DNA of 64,000 nt. Source: Azospirillum halopraeferens DSM 3675. Its GTDB lineage: Bacteria; Pseudomonadota; Alphaproteobacteria; Azospirillales; Azospirillaceae. The position numbers and the translations under genes are program-made. Location: assembly GCF_000429625.1 (NCBI RefSeq), contig NZ_AUCF01000016.1:1-64000 (forward strand), written 5' to 3'. This document shows positions 17,041 to 25,355 of this stretch, in pieces; position 1 is the first letter of the stretch, and each line of letters starts with the position of its first letter. The notes under the pieces are model-generated. The model worked only from the letters and a program-made list of their open reading frames with translations. It was not told the origin of the DNA and did not search any database.

Positions 17041-17517
17041 TCAAACCTCCGCAAAGGCGTTCTTGAGCTTGGCCGCGAAGGTCTGCTTGCGCGTCCGGGT
17101 CGACAGGGTGTCCTCGACCCATTCCAGGGCCGCGGTCGGACAGATCTCCGCACAGGAGGGATCGCCGCCGCAGGTGTCGCACTTCAGGATCTTCGCCGTC
17201 GCCAGGTCCCAGGCGACGCAGCCGAAGGGGCATGCCTGCACGCACATCTTGCAGCCGATGCACAGGGACTGGTCCAGCTCGACCTGCCCGGTCTCCCGGT
17301 TGCGGGTCATCGCCTTGGGCATGCACACGGTGGTGCAGGCGGCGTCCTTGCACTGCTGGCACATCATGGGAACCGAGAATCCCTCGCGCTCCCAGGTGTA
17401 GACATGGACGCGCGACGCCTTGGGGCGGAAGGCCCCCTCGTGCTCCATGACGCAGGCGAGTTCACAGTTGCGGCATCCGGTGCATCGGTCCGGATGGATC
17501 ATCAGCATCATACCCAT
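17041..17517 (-). CDS. four-cluster [4Fe-4S] ferredoxin partner of AOR (AorA/CooF-like)
   Basis: The 158-aa protein has sixteen cysteines in four groups: [39 protein letters not shown] and [14 protein letters not shown], so four [4Fe-4S] clusters. It resembles the electron-transfer subunits AorA of bacterial AORs, CooF of CO dehydrogenase/hydrogenase and HycB of formate hydrogenlyase. It is the obvious link from AOR to the hydrogenase. ATG 17517 has a near-perfect GAGGAGGT site eight bases upstream; the longer frame lacks one. It is the first gene of the operon, with a 5' UTR of roughly 165 nt. No twin-arginine signal, hence cytoplasmic. Confidence 0.93.
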   Translation of the reverse strand: MGMMLMIHPDRCTGCRNCELACVMEHEGAFRPKASRVHVYTWEREGFSVPMMCQQCKDAACTTVCMPKAMTRNRETGQVELDQSLCIGCKMCVQACPFGCVAWDLATAKILKCDTCGGDPSCAEICPTAALEWVEDTLSTRTRKQTFAAKLKNAFAEV

Positions 17518-17689
17518 CGTGGGTGACCTCCTCGAAGCCGTGACGCACGGGTCCGCCGGTCGTGGGCACGCGTCGCGCACGGGAGAGCGCAGCCAATCGG
17601 ATCAGAGACGGGAGCAAGCGTCGGGCGCCGAACAGTGGATGCACTGTCATCGGGCGGGCGCCGGCTGGCCGGTCAGATGGACAAGCCCA

Positions 17690-17719
17690 ATGCTATCAAT
17701 TAATGTCAGACAAGGTCAA
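17690..17719 (-). promoter_or_regulatory. promoter of the AOR/hydrogenase operon
   Basis: On the minus strand TTGACC (17714-17719) and TAGCAT (17690-17695) are 18 bp apart. The operator palindrome at 17732-17747 ends 12 bp upstream of the -35, a position that fits activation or control of a divergent promoter better than direct blocking. The rest of the 17518-18088 gap holds another inverted repeat (GTTATG at 17761 with CATAAC) but no gene. Confidence 0.5.
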
Positions 17720-17731
17720 GGACAGGACAGT

Positions 17732-17747
17732 CGTTTCAAAAGAAACG
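17732..17747. promoter_or_regulatory. palindromic operator CGTTTCAAAAGAAACG (AOR operon)
   Basis: A perfect inverted repeat, arms CGTTTC and GAAACG, in the aor/hypA divergent region. It shares the GTTTCA-N3-GAAACG pattern with the hmgA/marR operator at 7749 and the TRAP site at 18506. Confidence 0.6.
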
Positions 17748-18088
17748 GCACAGTATTTTGGTTATGCGTTGTCGACCATAACGCGAGCCGTTCGCAGGAA
17801 ATCCGGGTATTTTCGGGTGGTTTTCCTAACTTCATGTCGCTTTGGTGCATGCCTGCGAACAAAAAAGCGCCGCGACGGACAGATTTCGGCGCTTGCGCCG
17901 ACGGCACCGGCCGGCGCCGGTGTGTCGCAATCTCTACGCGTCCTTGTGTCGCAGCATCCGCGGCGGGCCCGGGGGCCGCAGGGCGCGCCGATCATGGATT
18001 CCCGCCCCGGTTTGGGTATCACGGCGCGATGTCCGGTTGTATGATGTGGATCAACCGCCCCGCCCGGACCCCGTGACGGAGACCGCCC

Positions 18089-18430
18089 GTGCATGAACTG
18101 TCGCTGTGCCGGAGCATCGTCGACCTGGTCGTCGGCGCCGCGGCAGAGGAAGGTGTGCGGCGGATTCTCAGCGTCACCGTGGAGATCGGCGACGCCGCGG
18201 CGGTCGATCCTGACGCGCTGCTGTTCTGCTTCCCCGTGGTGGCCGAGGACACCGCGGCGGCCGGCGCCGCCCTGGTGATCACCCGCGTTCCCGTGACGGC
18301 GCTGTGCCACGGCTGCGGGGCGGAGTTCACCCCCGGCAACCGCACATCACCCTGCCCCGCCTGCGGCGGCTATGCCCGCACCCTGCTGGACGGCCGGCAG
18401 ATGCGGGTCGTCTCTTTCGAGGCGGAATAG
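18089..18430 (+). CDS. hypA: hydrogenase nickel-incorporation protein HypA
   Basis: The 113-aa metallochaperone begins MHELS, where His2 binds nickel, and has a zinc site of two CxxC pairs: C73/C76 (CHGC) and C89/C92 (CPAC). With HypB it delivers Ni to the hydrogenase large subunit. It is divergent from the AOR/hydrogenase operon, which supports the hydrogenase being made in active form. No other hyp gene is in the window, so the remaining maturation genes must be elsewhere. Confidence 0.93.
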   Translation: MHELSLCRSIVDLVVGAAAEEGVRRILSVTVEIGDAAAVDPDALLFCFPVVAEDTAAAGAALVITRVPVTALCHGCGAEFTPGNRTSPCPACGGYARTLLDGRQMRVVSFEAE

Positions 18431-18484
18431 GGGGCCCGGGGCAACCGCATGGCGCCGCTGCAATCGGCGAACCCAACGATCATG

Positions 18485-18521
18485 TTGACATCGGCCCGGC
18501 AAACTCGTTTCATCTGAAACG
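18485..18521 (+). promoter_or_regulatory. TRAP operon promoter with overlapping palindromic operator
   Basis: A consensus -35 TTGACA (18485-18490) is followed after 17 bp by TTTCAT (18508-18513). The palindrome CGTTTCATCTGAAACG (18506-18521) covers this -10, as a repressor site would. It is the third copy of the motif seen at 7749 and 17732, 91 bp before the dctP-type ATG. Confidence 0.6.
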
Positions 18522-18611
18522 AAACAGCGCCGGACCGGCGGCGGGACGGGCTATGCCCCGCCCGCGGGCTGCGCTACCATAACAACGTATCCATCGGGGA
18601 GAGATACATCC

Positions 18612-19679
18612 ATGACCACCAGCGTGTCCCGCCGCAGTCTCGTGCGCGGCATCGGCGCCGGCGCCGCACTCGCCGCTGCGGGCGTCAGCCTTGCCATGCC
18701 GCGCCCGGCGCGCGCTGCAACGACTCTGACCTTCTCGTCCTGGTTGCCGCCCAAGCACCCGATCGTTGTCAACGCCTTCGAGCCCTGGGCCGAGGACGTG
18801 AAGACGGCCACGGACGGCCGCGTGCGGGTGCGCATCCTGCCCAAGCCCCTGGGCGGCGCGCCGCTGCACTTCGACATGGCCCGCGACGGCGTGGCCGACA
18901 TCACCTACGGCCTGCACAGCTTCACGCCGGGCGACCGTTTCCTGCTCAGCCGCCTGGCCGAGTTCTCGTTCCTCGGCAACGACGCGGCCGAGCTGTCGGT
19001 GGCCTACTGGAACCAGTACACGGAGCGCTTCGCCGCGGCCGGGGAGCATGCGGGGGTCCACACCCTGGGTGTCTTCGCCCACGGCCCCGGCGTGCTGCAC
19101 AACCGCGTGCGGCCGGTGCGTGTGCCCGATGACGTGAAGGGGCTGAAGCTGCGCGTGCCCGGCGGCTACGTCAGCGACCTGATGGGCCGCATGGGGGCCA
19201 CGCCCCTGCTCGCTCCCTCGCCCGAAGTGTACGAGATGCTGTCCAACGGCGTCATCGACGGGGTTACCTTCACGCTGGAGGCGCTGACCGCCTTCAAGCT
19301 GACCGATCACCTCAAGCACTCCACGACCGTGCCCGGCGGCATCTACAACACCTCCTGGTTCTTCGTGATGAACCAGGCGAAGTGGAACGGCCTGGAGGAC
19401 CGCGACAAGGAGGCCATCACCACCCTGTCGGGCGAGGCGTTCGCCCGGCGCGTCGGGAAGGCGTGGATCGACGCGGACATCGCGGCGATGGATCGGATCA
19501 AGGCCGCCGGCATCGCGGTGATCGACGCCGAGCCCGCCTTCGTCTCGGCACTGGCCGGGCACGCCACCGCGCTGGAGGCCGCCTGGGCCGACGAGGCGCA
19601 GGCCAAGCGGGGTGTCGATGGCAGGGCGGCGCTGGCCGCGGTGCGCGCCGCCACCGGCATCACCCTGCCGCCCACATGA
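18612..19679 (+). CDS. TRAP transporter substrate-binding protein (DctP family)
   Basis: A 355-aa periplasmic receptor. The N-terminus has a twin-arginine-type signal (SRRSLVRG, then an alanine-rich run to about residue 36). The mature part shows DctP features: FSSWLPPKHP at the start, KLRVPGGYVSDLMGRMGATPL near 175-195 with the Arg that typically binds a carboxylate, and the YEMLSNGVIDGV segment. The ligand is therefore probably an organic acid. It heads a three-gene operon and overlaps the small permease gene by 4 nt (ATGA). Confidence 0.93.
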   Translation: MTTSVSRRSLVRGIGAGAALAAAGVSLAMPRPARAATTLTFSSWLPPKHPIVVNAFEPWAEDVKTATDGRVRVRILPKPLGGAPLHFDMARDGVADITYGLHSFTPGDRFLLSRLAEFSFLGNDAAELSVAYWNQYTERFAAAGEHAGVHTLGVFAHGPGVLHNRVRPVRVPDDVKGLKLRVPGGYVSDLMGRMGATPLLAPSPEVYEMLSNGVIDGVTFTLEALTAFKLTDHLKHSTTVPGGIYNTSWFFVMNQAKWNGLEDRDKEAITTLSGEAFARRVGKAWIDADIAAMDRIKAAGIAVIDAEPAFVSALAGHATALEAAWADEAQAKRGVDGRAALAAVRAATGITLPPT

Positions 19680-20200
19680 CGGTGGAGGCGCACCACGGCG
19701 TGCCGGACGCTCGCGCGGCGGGCGGCGAGGGGGAGCGGTTGCACCGCCTCCTCTCGCGCGCGCTCGGCGTCCTGGCGGCGGTCCTGCTGTTCGGCATGGC
19801 GGTCATGACCACCGCCGACGTGGCGGGCCGCGCCCTGCTGGGGTACGGCGTTCCCGGCTCGTACGAGCTGACGTCGATGATGCTGGCGGCGCTGATCTTT
19901 GTCGGCCTGCCGCTGACGACCGAGCGGGACGAGCATGTGGCGGTGGATCTGGCGGACCATGTGCTGCCGACGCGCTGGGTGCGGGTGATGGCCGCGGTGG
20001 CCGGCCTGCTCAGCACCGTGGTCCTGGCGGTGCTCGCCTGGCAGCTCGCGGTGCGCGGCGCCGGCCTCGGCGAGGAGGGTGCGGTCACCAACATCCTGCG
20101 CCTGCCGCTGGCCCCCGTCGCCTATCTGGCCGCCGCGACCACCGGCCTCTCCGCCGCCGTCCAGGCGGCCCGCACGCTGGCGGGGCTGCGGGGGCGGTAG
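19676..20200 (+). CDS. TRAP transporter small permease (DctQ family)
   Basis: A 174-aa protein with four hydrophobic spans (about 30-50, 64-80, 100-122, 140-160) and the family motif RALLGYGVPGSYELTSM in the first loop. It scaffolds the large permease in the inner membrane. The start codon overlaps the receptor gene stop, so expression is coupled. Confidence 0.9.
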   Translation: MTVEAHHGVPDARAAGGEGERLHRLLSRALGVLAAVLLFGMAVMTTADVAGRALLGYGVPGSYELTSMMLAALIFVGLPLTTERDEHVAVDLADHVLPTRWVRVMAAVAGLLSTVVLAVLAWQLAVRGAGLGEEGAVTNILRLPLAPVAYLAAATTGLSAAVQAARTLAGLRGR

Positions 20201-20259
20201 CGAACGCCACCTCCCCCTTCCCCTCCCTCCCCGCCCGGACTTCACGATACGGACGCATC

Positions 20260-21570
20260 ATGACGGAATCCCTGGTCGGGTTCGGCGCGCTGTTCACCCT
20301 GATCTTCCTGCGCATGCCCATCGGCTTTGCCATGGCGCTGGTCGGCACCGTCGGCTTCGCGCTGATGGTGGACTGGGGGCCGGCGCTGGCGATGCTGCGC
20401 CAGAACACCTTCGACGCCGGCTTCTCCTATTCCCTGTCGGTGCTGCCGCTGTTCATCCTGATGGGCAACCTGGTGACGCGCGCCGGCATCTCGACCGAGC
20501 TGTACCAGGCCGCCCACGCCTTCCTCGGGCACCGCCGCGGCGGGCTGGCCATGGCGTCGGTGGTGGCGTGCGGCGGGTTCTCCGCCGTGTGCGGCTCCTC
20601 GCTGGCCACCGCGGCGACCATGTCGAAGGTGGCGATGCCGCCCATGCGCTCCTTCGGCTACGCCGACAGCCTGGCCGCCGGCTCCATCGCCGCCGGCGGA
20701 ACGCTGGGCATCCTGATCCCGCCCAGCGTCATCATGGTCATCTACGGGCTGCTCACCCAGTCCGACATCGGCAAGCTGTTCATCGCCGGCATCGTGCCGG
20801 GGCTGCTGGGCGTGCTGCTCTACGTCGCCGCCATCGCCGTGGTCACCCGCATCGACCCTCGCCAGGGGCCGCCGGGGGAGCGGATGCCATGGGGCAAACG
20901 GCTGCGCGCGCTGCGCGGCGTGGCCGGCATGCTGATCCTGTTCACCGTCATCATGGGCGGCATCTACGGCGGCCTGTTTACGCCCACCGAGGCCGCCGGC
21001 GTCGGCGCCTTCGCCGCCTTCGTCATGGCGCTGGTGCGCGGCCGGCTGACCGTCCCGGTGTTCCTCGACCTGCTGGTGGACAGCGCGCGCACCACGGCGA
21101 TGCTGTTCGTGGTGATCATCGGCGCGCTGCTGTTCGCCAACTTCGTCACCTTCGCCGGCTTCGCCGACGCCCTGCGCGACTGGATCCTCGATCTCGACGT
21201 GTCGGCCATCGTGGTGATGCTGGCGATCGTGGCGATCTACCTGGTGCTCGGCTGCGTGCTGGAGAGCCTGTCGATGATCCTGCTGACGGTGCCGATCTTC
21301 TATCCCATCGTCATGGAACTGGACTTCGGCCTGGCCGACCCGGAGCTGGTGCTCGTGTGGTTCGCCGTCATCGTCGTGGTGGCGACGGAAATCAGCCTCA
21401 TCAGCCCGCCCATCGGCATGAACGTCTTCGTGCTGCGCGGCGTGCTGACCGACGTGCCGCTGGCCACCATCTTCCGGGGTGTGCTGCCGTTCGTCGTGTC
21501 GGACTTCGTGCGCCTGGCCCTGATCATCGCCTTTCCGGCATTGACGCTGCTGCTGCCCTCCCTGATGTGA
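20260..21570 (+). CDS. TRAP transporter large permease (DctM family)
   Basis: The 436-aa Na+-driven channel subunit has about twelve membrane spans. Family motifs include LRMPIGFAMALVG, LPLFILMGNLVTRAG, GFSAVCGSSLATAATM and GTLGILIPPSVIMVIYG, plus PTEAAGVGA in the second half. ATG 20260 follows the dctQ stop by 59 nt; the longer frame upstream is a shadow of dctQ. The operon lies next to the AOR operon and shares its operator motif, so it may import a substrate linked to that pathway. Confidence 0.93.
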   Translation: MTESLVGFGALFTLIFLRMPIGFAMALVGTVGFALMVDWGPALAMLRQNTFDAGFSYSLSVLPLFILMGNLVTRAGISTELYQAAHAFLGHRRGGLAMASVVACGGFSAVCGSSLATAATMSKVAMPPMRSFGYADSLAAGSIAAGGTLGILIPPSVIMVIYGLLTQSDIGKLFIAGIVPGLLGVLLYVAAIAVVTRIDPRQGPPGERMPWGKRLRALRGVAGMLILFTVIMGGIYGGLFTPTEAAGVGAFAAFVMALVRGRLTVPVFLDLLVDSARTTAMLFVVIIGALLFANFVTFAGFADALRDWILDLDVSAIVVMLAIVAIYLVLGCVLESLSMILLTVPIFYPIVMELDFGLADPELVLVWFAVIVVVATEISLISPPIGMNVFVLRGVLTDVPLATIFRGVLPFVVSDFVRLALIIAFPALTLLLPSLM

Positions 21571-21587
21571 CAGGAGCGCACACGCCA

Positions 21588-21624
21588 CGGGCATTGTGCC
21601 GAAATGGTGGGCGCACAATGCCCG
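21588..21624 (+). terminator. stem-loop after the TRAP operon
   Basis: CGGGCATTGTGC (21588-21599) pairs perfectly with 21613-21624 across a 13-nt loop. No T-run follows. It probably ends or stabilises the TRAP mRNA 3' end, 18 nt after the stop codon. Confidence 0.6.
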
Positions 21625-21639
21625 CCTGAGTATCAACGT

Positions 21640-21786
21640 GGCGAGATTATGCGAAAACTGCATGGCTCCCATCGTGTGCCGCCCGTTGTCCGTGCTCTTT
21701 GCACCGCAATATTCTTCAACGCAGACGCATTCCTGCGTTTCCTCCCAAGACTTCGGGCCGCCGGGGATTCCCCGGCGGCCTTTTTT
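21640..21786 (+). ncRNA. candidate small RNA ending in an intrinsic terminator
   Basis: Between the TRAP operon and the Nudix gene is a non-coding stretch with a hairpin (ACGCA TTCC TGCGT, 21725-21738), a single-stranded CCTCCC (21741-21746) and a strong terminator. An unpaired CCTCCC can pair with Shine-Dalgarno sequences, as in several alphaproteobacterial sRNAs. The 5' end is not visible and is set arbitrarily. The element could instead be an attenuator in the Nudix leader. Confidence 0.35.
21756..21786 (+). terminator. rho-independent terminator
   Basis: GGCCGCCGGGG, loop ATT and CCCCGGCGGCC form a perfect 11-bp stem (21756-21780), followed by TTTTTT (21781-21786). This is the clearest intrinsic terminator in the window. 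Confidence 0.9.
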
Positions 21787-21864
21787 CTGCTTCAATCACA
21801 GGTCGCACCGGGAACCGTACCGCGCCGCCACGGACCCGCTCCCCCTTTCGGGCGTTCACTATCC

Positions 21865-22284
21865 ATGAGACGCAAGAAGCCACACCGCCAATACGCCGCA
21901 CTGCCCTTTGCCATCGACGACGGCCTGCGGGTGATGCTGATCACCTCGCGCGAGACGCGGCGCTGGATCATCCCCAAGGGCTGGGCCGAGAAGGGGGTGC
22001 GCCCCCACGAGATGGCGGCGCGCGAAGCCTTCGAAGAGGCCGGCCTGCGCGGCACCGTGGCCGAAACGCCGATCGGCACCTACGAATACGTCAAGCGCCT
22101 GTCTCTCAAGCGTTCGGTGCCCTGTGTCGTCGACGTCTTTCCCCTGCATGTGGAAGAGGAACTGGACGACTGGCCGGAAAAACAGGAACGCGAACGGCGC
22201 TGGATGCGCCCCTCCCAGGCGGCGCTGCTGGTGTCCGAGCAGGGACTGATCGAACTTCTGCAACGCCTGCGCATCGGAACGTGA
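21865..22284 (+). CDS. Nudix hydrolase
   Basis: The 139-aa protein hydrolyses a nucleoside-diphosphate-linked compound. The Nudix box region reads IIPKGWAEKG (about 35-44) then AAREAFEEAGL (51-61). The catalytic REAFEEAG core is intact, while the first Glu of the consensus box is Val45, a change found in many alphaproteobacterial members. It resembles the diphosphoinositol/diadenosine polyphosphate type (PKGW), but the substrate cannot be told. ATG 21865 avoids read-through of the terminator just upstream. Confidence 0.9.
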   Translation: MRRKKPHRQYAALPFAIDDGLRVMLITSRETRRWIIPKGWAEKGVRPHEMAAREAFEEAGLRGTVAETPIGTYEYVKRLSLKRSVPCVVDVFPLHVEEELDDWPEKQERERRWMRPSQAALLVSEQGLIELLQRLRIGT

Positions 22285-22384
22285 TAGGGTCCGTCCCTCC
22301 GTCTTTCATCACCGGGACCTCGCGCCATGGATTTCCACCCCGCCGCAACGCCCATCCGCTTTGCCACAGGGGACATCCGAATCC

Positions 22385-23029
22385 ATGCCCGCTTCCATCA
22401 CCCTGTCCGACGTCGCGTGGTCCACGCCTGACGGCCACCCCCTCCTCTCCGGCATCACCCTGACGTTCGGCCCCGAACGGGTCGGACTGGTCGGCCGCAA
22501 CGGGGTCGGCAAGACCACGCTGCTCGCCCTGATGGCGGGCGAGCGCACGCCGCGGGCCGGCAGCGTCACCGTCAGCGGCCGGTTGGGCGTCCTGCACCGG
22601 GCCATCGGCGCCGAACCCGGCGCCACCATCGCCGACCGCTTCGGCGTGACCGAGGGGTTGGCGCGGCTGCGCCGGGCCGAGGAGGGCCGCGCCGACGCCG
22701 CGGACCTCGCCGACGCCGACTGGACGCTGGAGGAGCGCATCCACGCCGCACTCGCCGCGGTCGGGCTGGACGCCGGCCCCGACACGCCCCTGTCCGCCCT
22801 GTCCGGCGGCCAGCGCACGAGGGCCTCCCTGGCGGCGGTGGTCTTCGCCGCCCCGGACATCCTCCTCCTCGACGAGCCGACCAACCACCTGGACATCGAC
22901 TCCGTCACGGCGGTGGAGGCCGGGCTGCGCGCCTATGACGGCGCCCTGCTGGTGGTCAGCCACGACGAGGCGTTCCTCGACGCCCTCGGCGTGACGCGCC
23001 GGCTGGACCTGTCGGCCCGCTCGCCCTGA
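22385..23029 (+). CDS. half-size ABC-F-like ATPase (single nucleotide-binding domain)
   Basis: The 214-aa protein contains one complete ABC domain: Walker A GRNGVGKTT (about 33-41), signature LSGGQRTRASLAA, Walker B ILLLDEPTNHLD and the H-loop VVSHDEAF. The signature and LDEPTNHLD are of the ABC-F type (Uup/EttA), which act on ribosomes and not in transport. ABC-F proteins normally have two such domains and about 530 residues; here the second domain and the linker are absent, and the stop follows soon after the H-loop. It may dimerise, or be a shortened paralogue. ATG 22385 is preferred over TTG 22361; AGGGGA lies upstream. No permease gene is nearby. Confidence 0.8.
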   Translation: MPASITLSDVAWSTPDGHPLLSGITLTFGPERVGLVGRNGVGKTTLLALMAGERTPRAGSVTVSGRLGVLHRAIGAEPGATIADRFGVTEGLARLRRAEEGRADAADLADADWTLEERIHAALAAVGLDAGPDTPLSALSGGQRTRASLAAVVFAAPDILLLDEPTNHLDIDSVTAVEAGLRAYDGALLVVSHDEAFLDALGVTRRLDLSARSP

Positions 23030-23141
23030 CGGCAGTCGCCGCACCTCCTCTCCCGTCCGGGTTACCGCGCCTGCGGCCGGCGCACGTCGGGCCCGCGTCC
23101 TGTTGGTCCGACCGTGTCAGCCCGGAGGGAGGCCGCCGACG

Positions 23142-24134
23142 ATGACCTTCACGCAGAACGCAGCCCGCGACCGCACCGCCGCCCGTGAATCCCGCCGCGA
23201 TCAGCCGCAGGGGGGCGGCGCGCTGACGCCCGCGCTCGGCTGGTTCAGCCTCGGCCTGGGTCTGGCCCAGGTGGCGGCGCCGGAGGCGATGACCCGCCTG
23301 GTGGGGGCCGGCGGCGGCCGCCGCGAGGCGCAGACCATGCGCGCCGTCGGCCTGCGCGAGATCGCCACGGGCATCGGCATCCTGACACAGGACCGGCCGG
23401 CCGGCTGGATGTGGACGCGGGTCGGCGGCGACGTCATGGACCTGGCCATCCTCGCCGGCGCCTCCTCGTCCCGCGGGGCGCGGCCGGAGCGGCTGGCCAT
23501 GGCCGGCGCGGCGGTGCTGGGGGTGCTGGCGCTGGACTGGCTGTCCGCCCGGCAGGAAAGCGCGGCGCACGACGGCCACCCCGCCGCCCGCGAGGACGGT
23601 CCGGTGCACGCCCGCGGCGCCGTCACCATCAACCGCCCGCGCGAAGAGGTGTACCGGTTCTGGCGTCAGCTCGACACCCTGCCCCGCTTCATGAGCCACC
23701 TGGAGGCGGTCGAGCCCGTGGACGCCACGCGCTCGCGCTGGCGCGCCCGCGGCCCCATGAACACCACCTACGCCTGGGAGGCGGAGATCACCGAAGACCG
23801 GCCGAACGAGCGCCTCGCCTGGCGCTCCCTGCCCGGCGCCGACGTGGACAACGCCGGGGAGGTGCGCTTCGAGCGGGCCACCGGCGGGCGCGGCACGGTG
23901 GTGCGGGTCGATCTGCGCTACACCCCGCCCTACGGCCGCGCGGGGATGGCGCTGGCCTACCTGTTCGGCCGCGAGCCCGGCGCGGAGATGCGCGACGACC
24001 TGCGCGCGCTCAAACAGATCCTGGAGACGGGCGAGGTCACCATGTCCGACGCCATGCTGGGTCGTGTCCGCCACCCGGCGCAGCCGGACCCCCGCCCGGT
24101 GCCCCACACCTCCGACCACGGGAGACCCGTATGA
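23142..24134 (+). CDS. SRPBCC (cyclase/dehydrase) family membrane protein
   Basis: A 330-aa protein in two parts. The first 145 residues are hydrophobic with about four membrane spans ([28 protein letters not shown], a span after [10 protein letters not shown], and [14 protein letters not shown]). From about 165 it is a START/SRPBCC domain: [21 protein letters not shown], then FMSHLEAV and [12 protein letters not shown]. Such domains bind hydrophobic ligands in a deep pocket. GGAGGGAGG precedes ATG 23142. It overlaps the alcohol dehydrogenase gene by 4 nt (ATGA), a pairing often seen in rhizobia and relatives. The role is unknown; lipid or stress-related metabolism is possible. Confidence 0.82.
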   Translation: MTFTQNAARDRTAARESRRDQPQGGGALTPALGWFSLGLGLAQVAAPEAMTRLVGAGGGRREAQTMRAVGLREIATGIGILTQDRPAGWMWTRVGGDVMDLAILAGASSSRGARPERLAMAGAAVLGVLALDWLSARQESAAHDGHPAAREDGPVHARGAVTINRPREEVYRFWRQLDTLPRFMSHLEAVEPVDATRSRWRARGPMNTTYAWEAEITEDRPNERLAWRSLPGADVDNAGEVRFERATGGRGTVVRVDLRYTPPYGRAGMALAYLFGREPGAEMRDDLRALKQILETGEVTMSDAMLGRVRHPAQPDPRPVPHTSDHGRPV

Positions 24135-25294
24135 AAGCCACGTGCTGGATGGGCAAGCGCGACGTCCGCGTCGAGCGCGTCCCCGACCCGCAGATCCTGT
24201 CGCCCCACGACGCCATCGTCCGCATCACCTCCACCGCCATCTGCGGGTCGGACCTGCACCTCTACAACGGCTTCGTGCCGACCATGGAGCGCGGCGACAT
24301 CCTCGGCCACGAGTTCATGGGCGAGATCGTGGAGACCGGGCGGGAGGTGAAGACGCTGAAGGTCGGCGACCGGGTGGTTGTGCCCTTCCCCATTGCCTGC
24401 GGCCATTGCCTGAGCTGCGAGAGCCAGCTCTATTCGGTGTGCGAGAACTCCAACCCCAACGCGGCCATGGCGGAGGGCCTGTGGGGCTACTCGCCCTCGG
24501 GGATCTTCGGCTATTCCCACCTCACCGGCGGCTATGCCGGCGGCCAGGCGGAGTACGCCCGCGTGCCCTACGCCGACGTGGGGCCCCTGAAGGTGCCCGA
24601 CGGCATGACGGATGAACAGGCCCTGTTCCTGTCCGACATCTTCCCCACCGGCTACATGGGCGCCGAACTGTGCGGCATCAAACCGGGTGACACCATCGCG
24701 GTGTGGGGCTGCGGTCCGGTGGGCCAGTTCGCCATCCGCAGCGCCTTCCTGCTGGGTGCGGAGCGGGTGATCGCCATCGACCGCTTCGCCTACCGTCTGC
24801 GCATGGCGGAACAGGCGGGTGCGGAGCCGCTGGACTATGAGGACGTGCACAGCGTCCTGGAAGCCCTGCGCGAGATGACCGGCGGGCGCGGCCCCGACGC
24901 CTGCATCGACGCGGTGGGGATGGAGGCGCACGGGCTGGGCTATGCCCTGGATCGGGCGAAGCAGGCGATGATGCTGGAAACCGACCGCCCCATCGCGTTG
25001 CGCGAGGCGATCCAGTCCTGCCGCAACGGCGGCACCGTGTCGATCATCGGCGTCTACGGCGGCTTCGTCGACAAGTTCCCCATCGGCTCGCTGATGAACC
25101 GCTCCCTGACCATCAAGGCCGGGCAGGCGCACGTGCAGCGGTACATGAAACCGCTGCTCAACCTCATCCGCGAGGGGAAGATCGACCCGACCTTCGTCAT
25201 CACCCACACGCTGTCCCTGGACGACGCGCCGCGCGGCTACGAGATGTTCCTCAACAAGCGTGACGAGTGCATGAAGGTGGTGCTGAAGACGTAA
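24131..25294 (+). CDS. zinc-dependent alcohol dehydrogenase (formaldehyde dehydrogenase-like)
   Basis: The 387-aa medium-chain dehydrogenase has a catalytic zinc site (ICGSDLHLY near 38, [10 protein letters not shown] near 60), a structural zinc lobe in altered form ([17 protein letters not shown]) and a Rossmann nucleotide motif VWGCGPVGQ near 195. The insertion and length resemble glutathione-independent formaldehyde dehydrogenases and threonine-type dehydrogenases more than short ADHs. The in vivo substrate is unknown. It is the second gene of an operon with the SRPBCC protein. Confidence 0.9.
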   Translation: MKATCWMGKRDVRVERVPDPQILSPHDAIVRITSTAICGSDLHLYNGFVPTMERGDILGHEFMGEIVETGREVKTLKVGDRVVVPFPIACGHCLSCESQLYSVCENSNPNAAMAEGLWGYSPSGIFGYSHLTGGYAGGQAEYARVPYADVGPLKVPDGMTDEQALFLSDIFPTGYMGAELCGIKPGDTIAVWGCGPVGQFAIRSAFLLGAERVIAIDRFAYRLRMAEQAGAEPLDYEDVHSVLEALREMTGGRGPDACIDAVGMEAHGLGYALDRAKQAMMLETDRPIALREAIQSCRNGGTVSIIGVYGGFVDKFPIGSLMNRSLTIKAGQAHVQRYMKPLLNLIREGKIDPTFVITHTLSLDDAPRGYEMFLNKRDECMKVVLKT

Positions 25295-25300
25295 GGCGCG

Positions 25301-25355
25301 GGGGCGGCGGCTCCGGACCGCCGCCCCGTCGATGCCCGGTTCCGGAACCCGGCAT
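25301..25355. terminator. paired stem-loops between convergent genes
   Basis: GGGGCGGCGG (25301-25310) pairs with 25318-25327 over a 7-nt loop. Next, 25333-25354 forms TGCCCGGTTCC/GGAACCCGGCA with one C:C mismatch. They lie between the plus-strand alcohol dehydrogenase and the minus-strand FecR-like gene and could stop both transcripts. No T-runs are present. Confidence 0.5.

Noticed and set aside
12980..17401. A 1473-codon open frame on the plus strand across the hydrogenase and AOR genes
   Set aside because: It is antisense to five well-supported genes, its translation is rich in Gly/Arg/His/Gln with no domain, and it reflects the lack of stop codons in GC-rich DNA.
22361..22384. TTG start for the half-size ABC-F gene
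   Set aside because: ATG 22385 has an AGGGGA element upstream and gives the natural N-terminus of the ABC domain.
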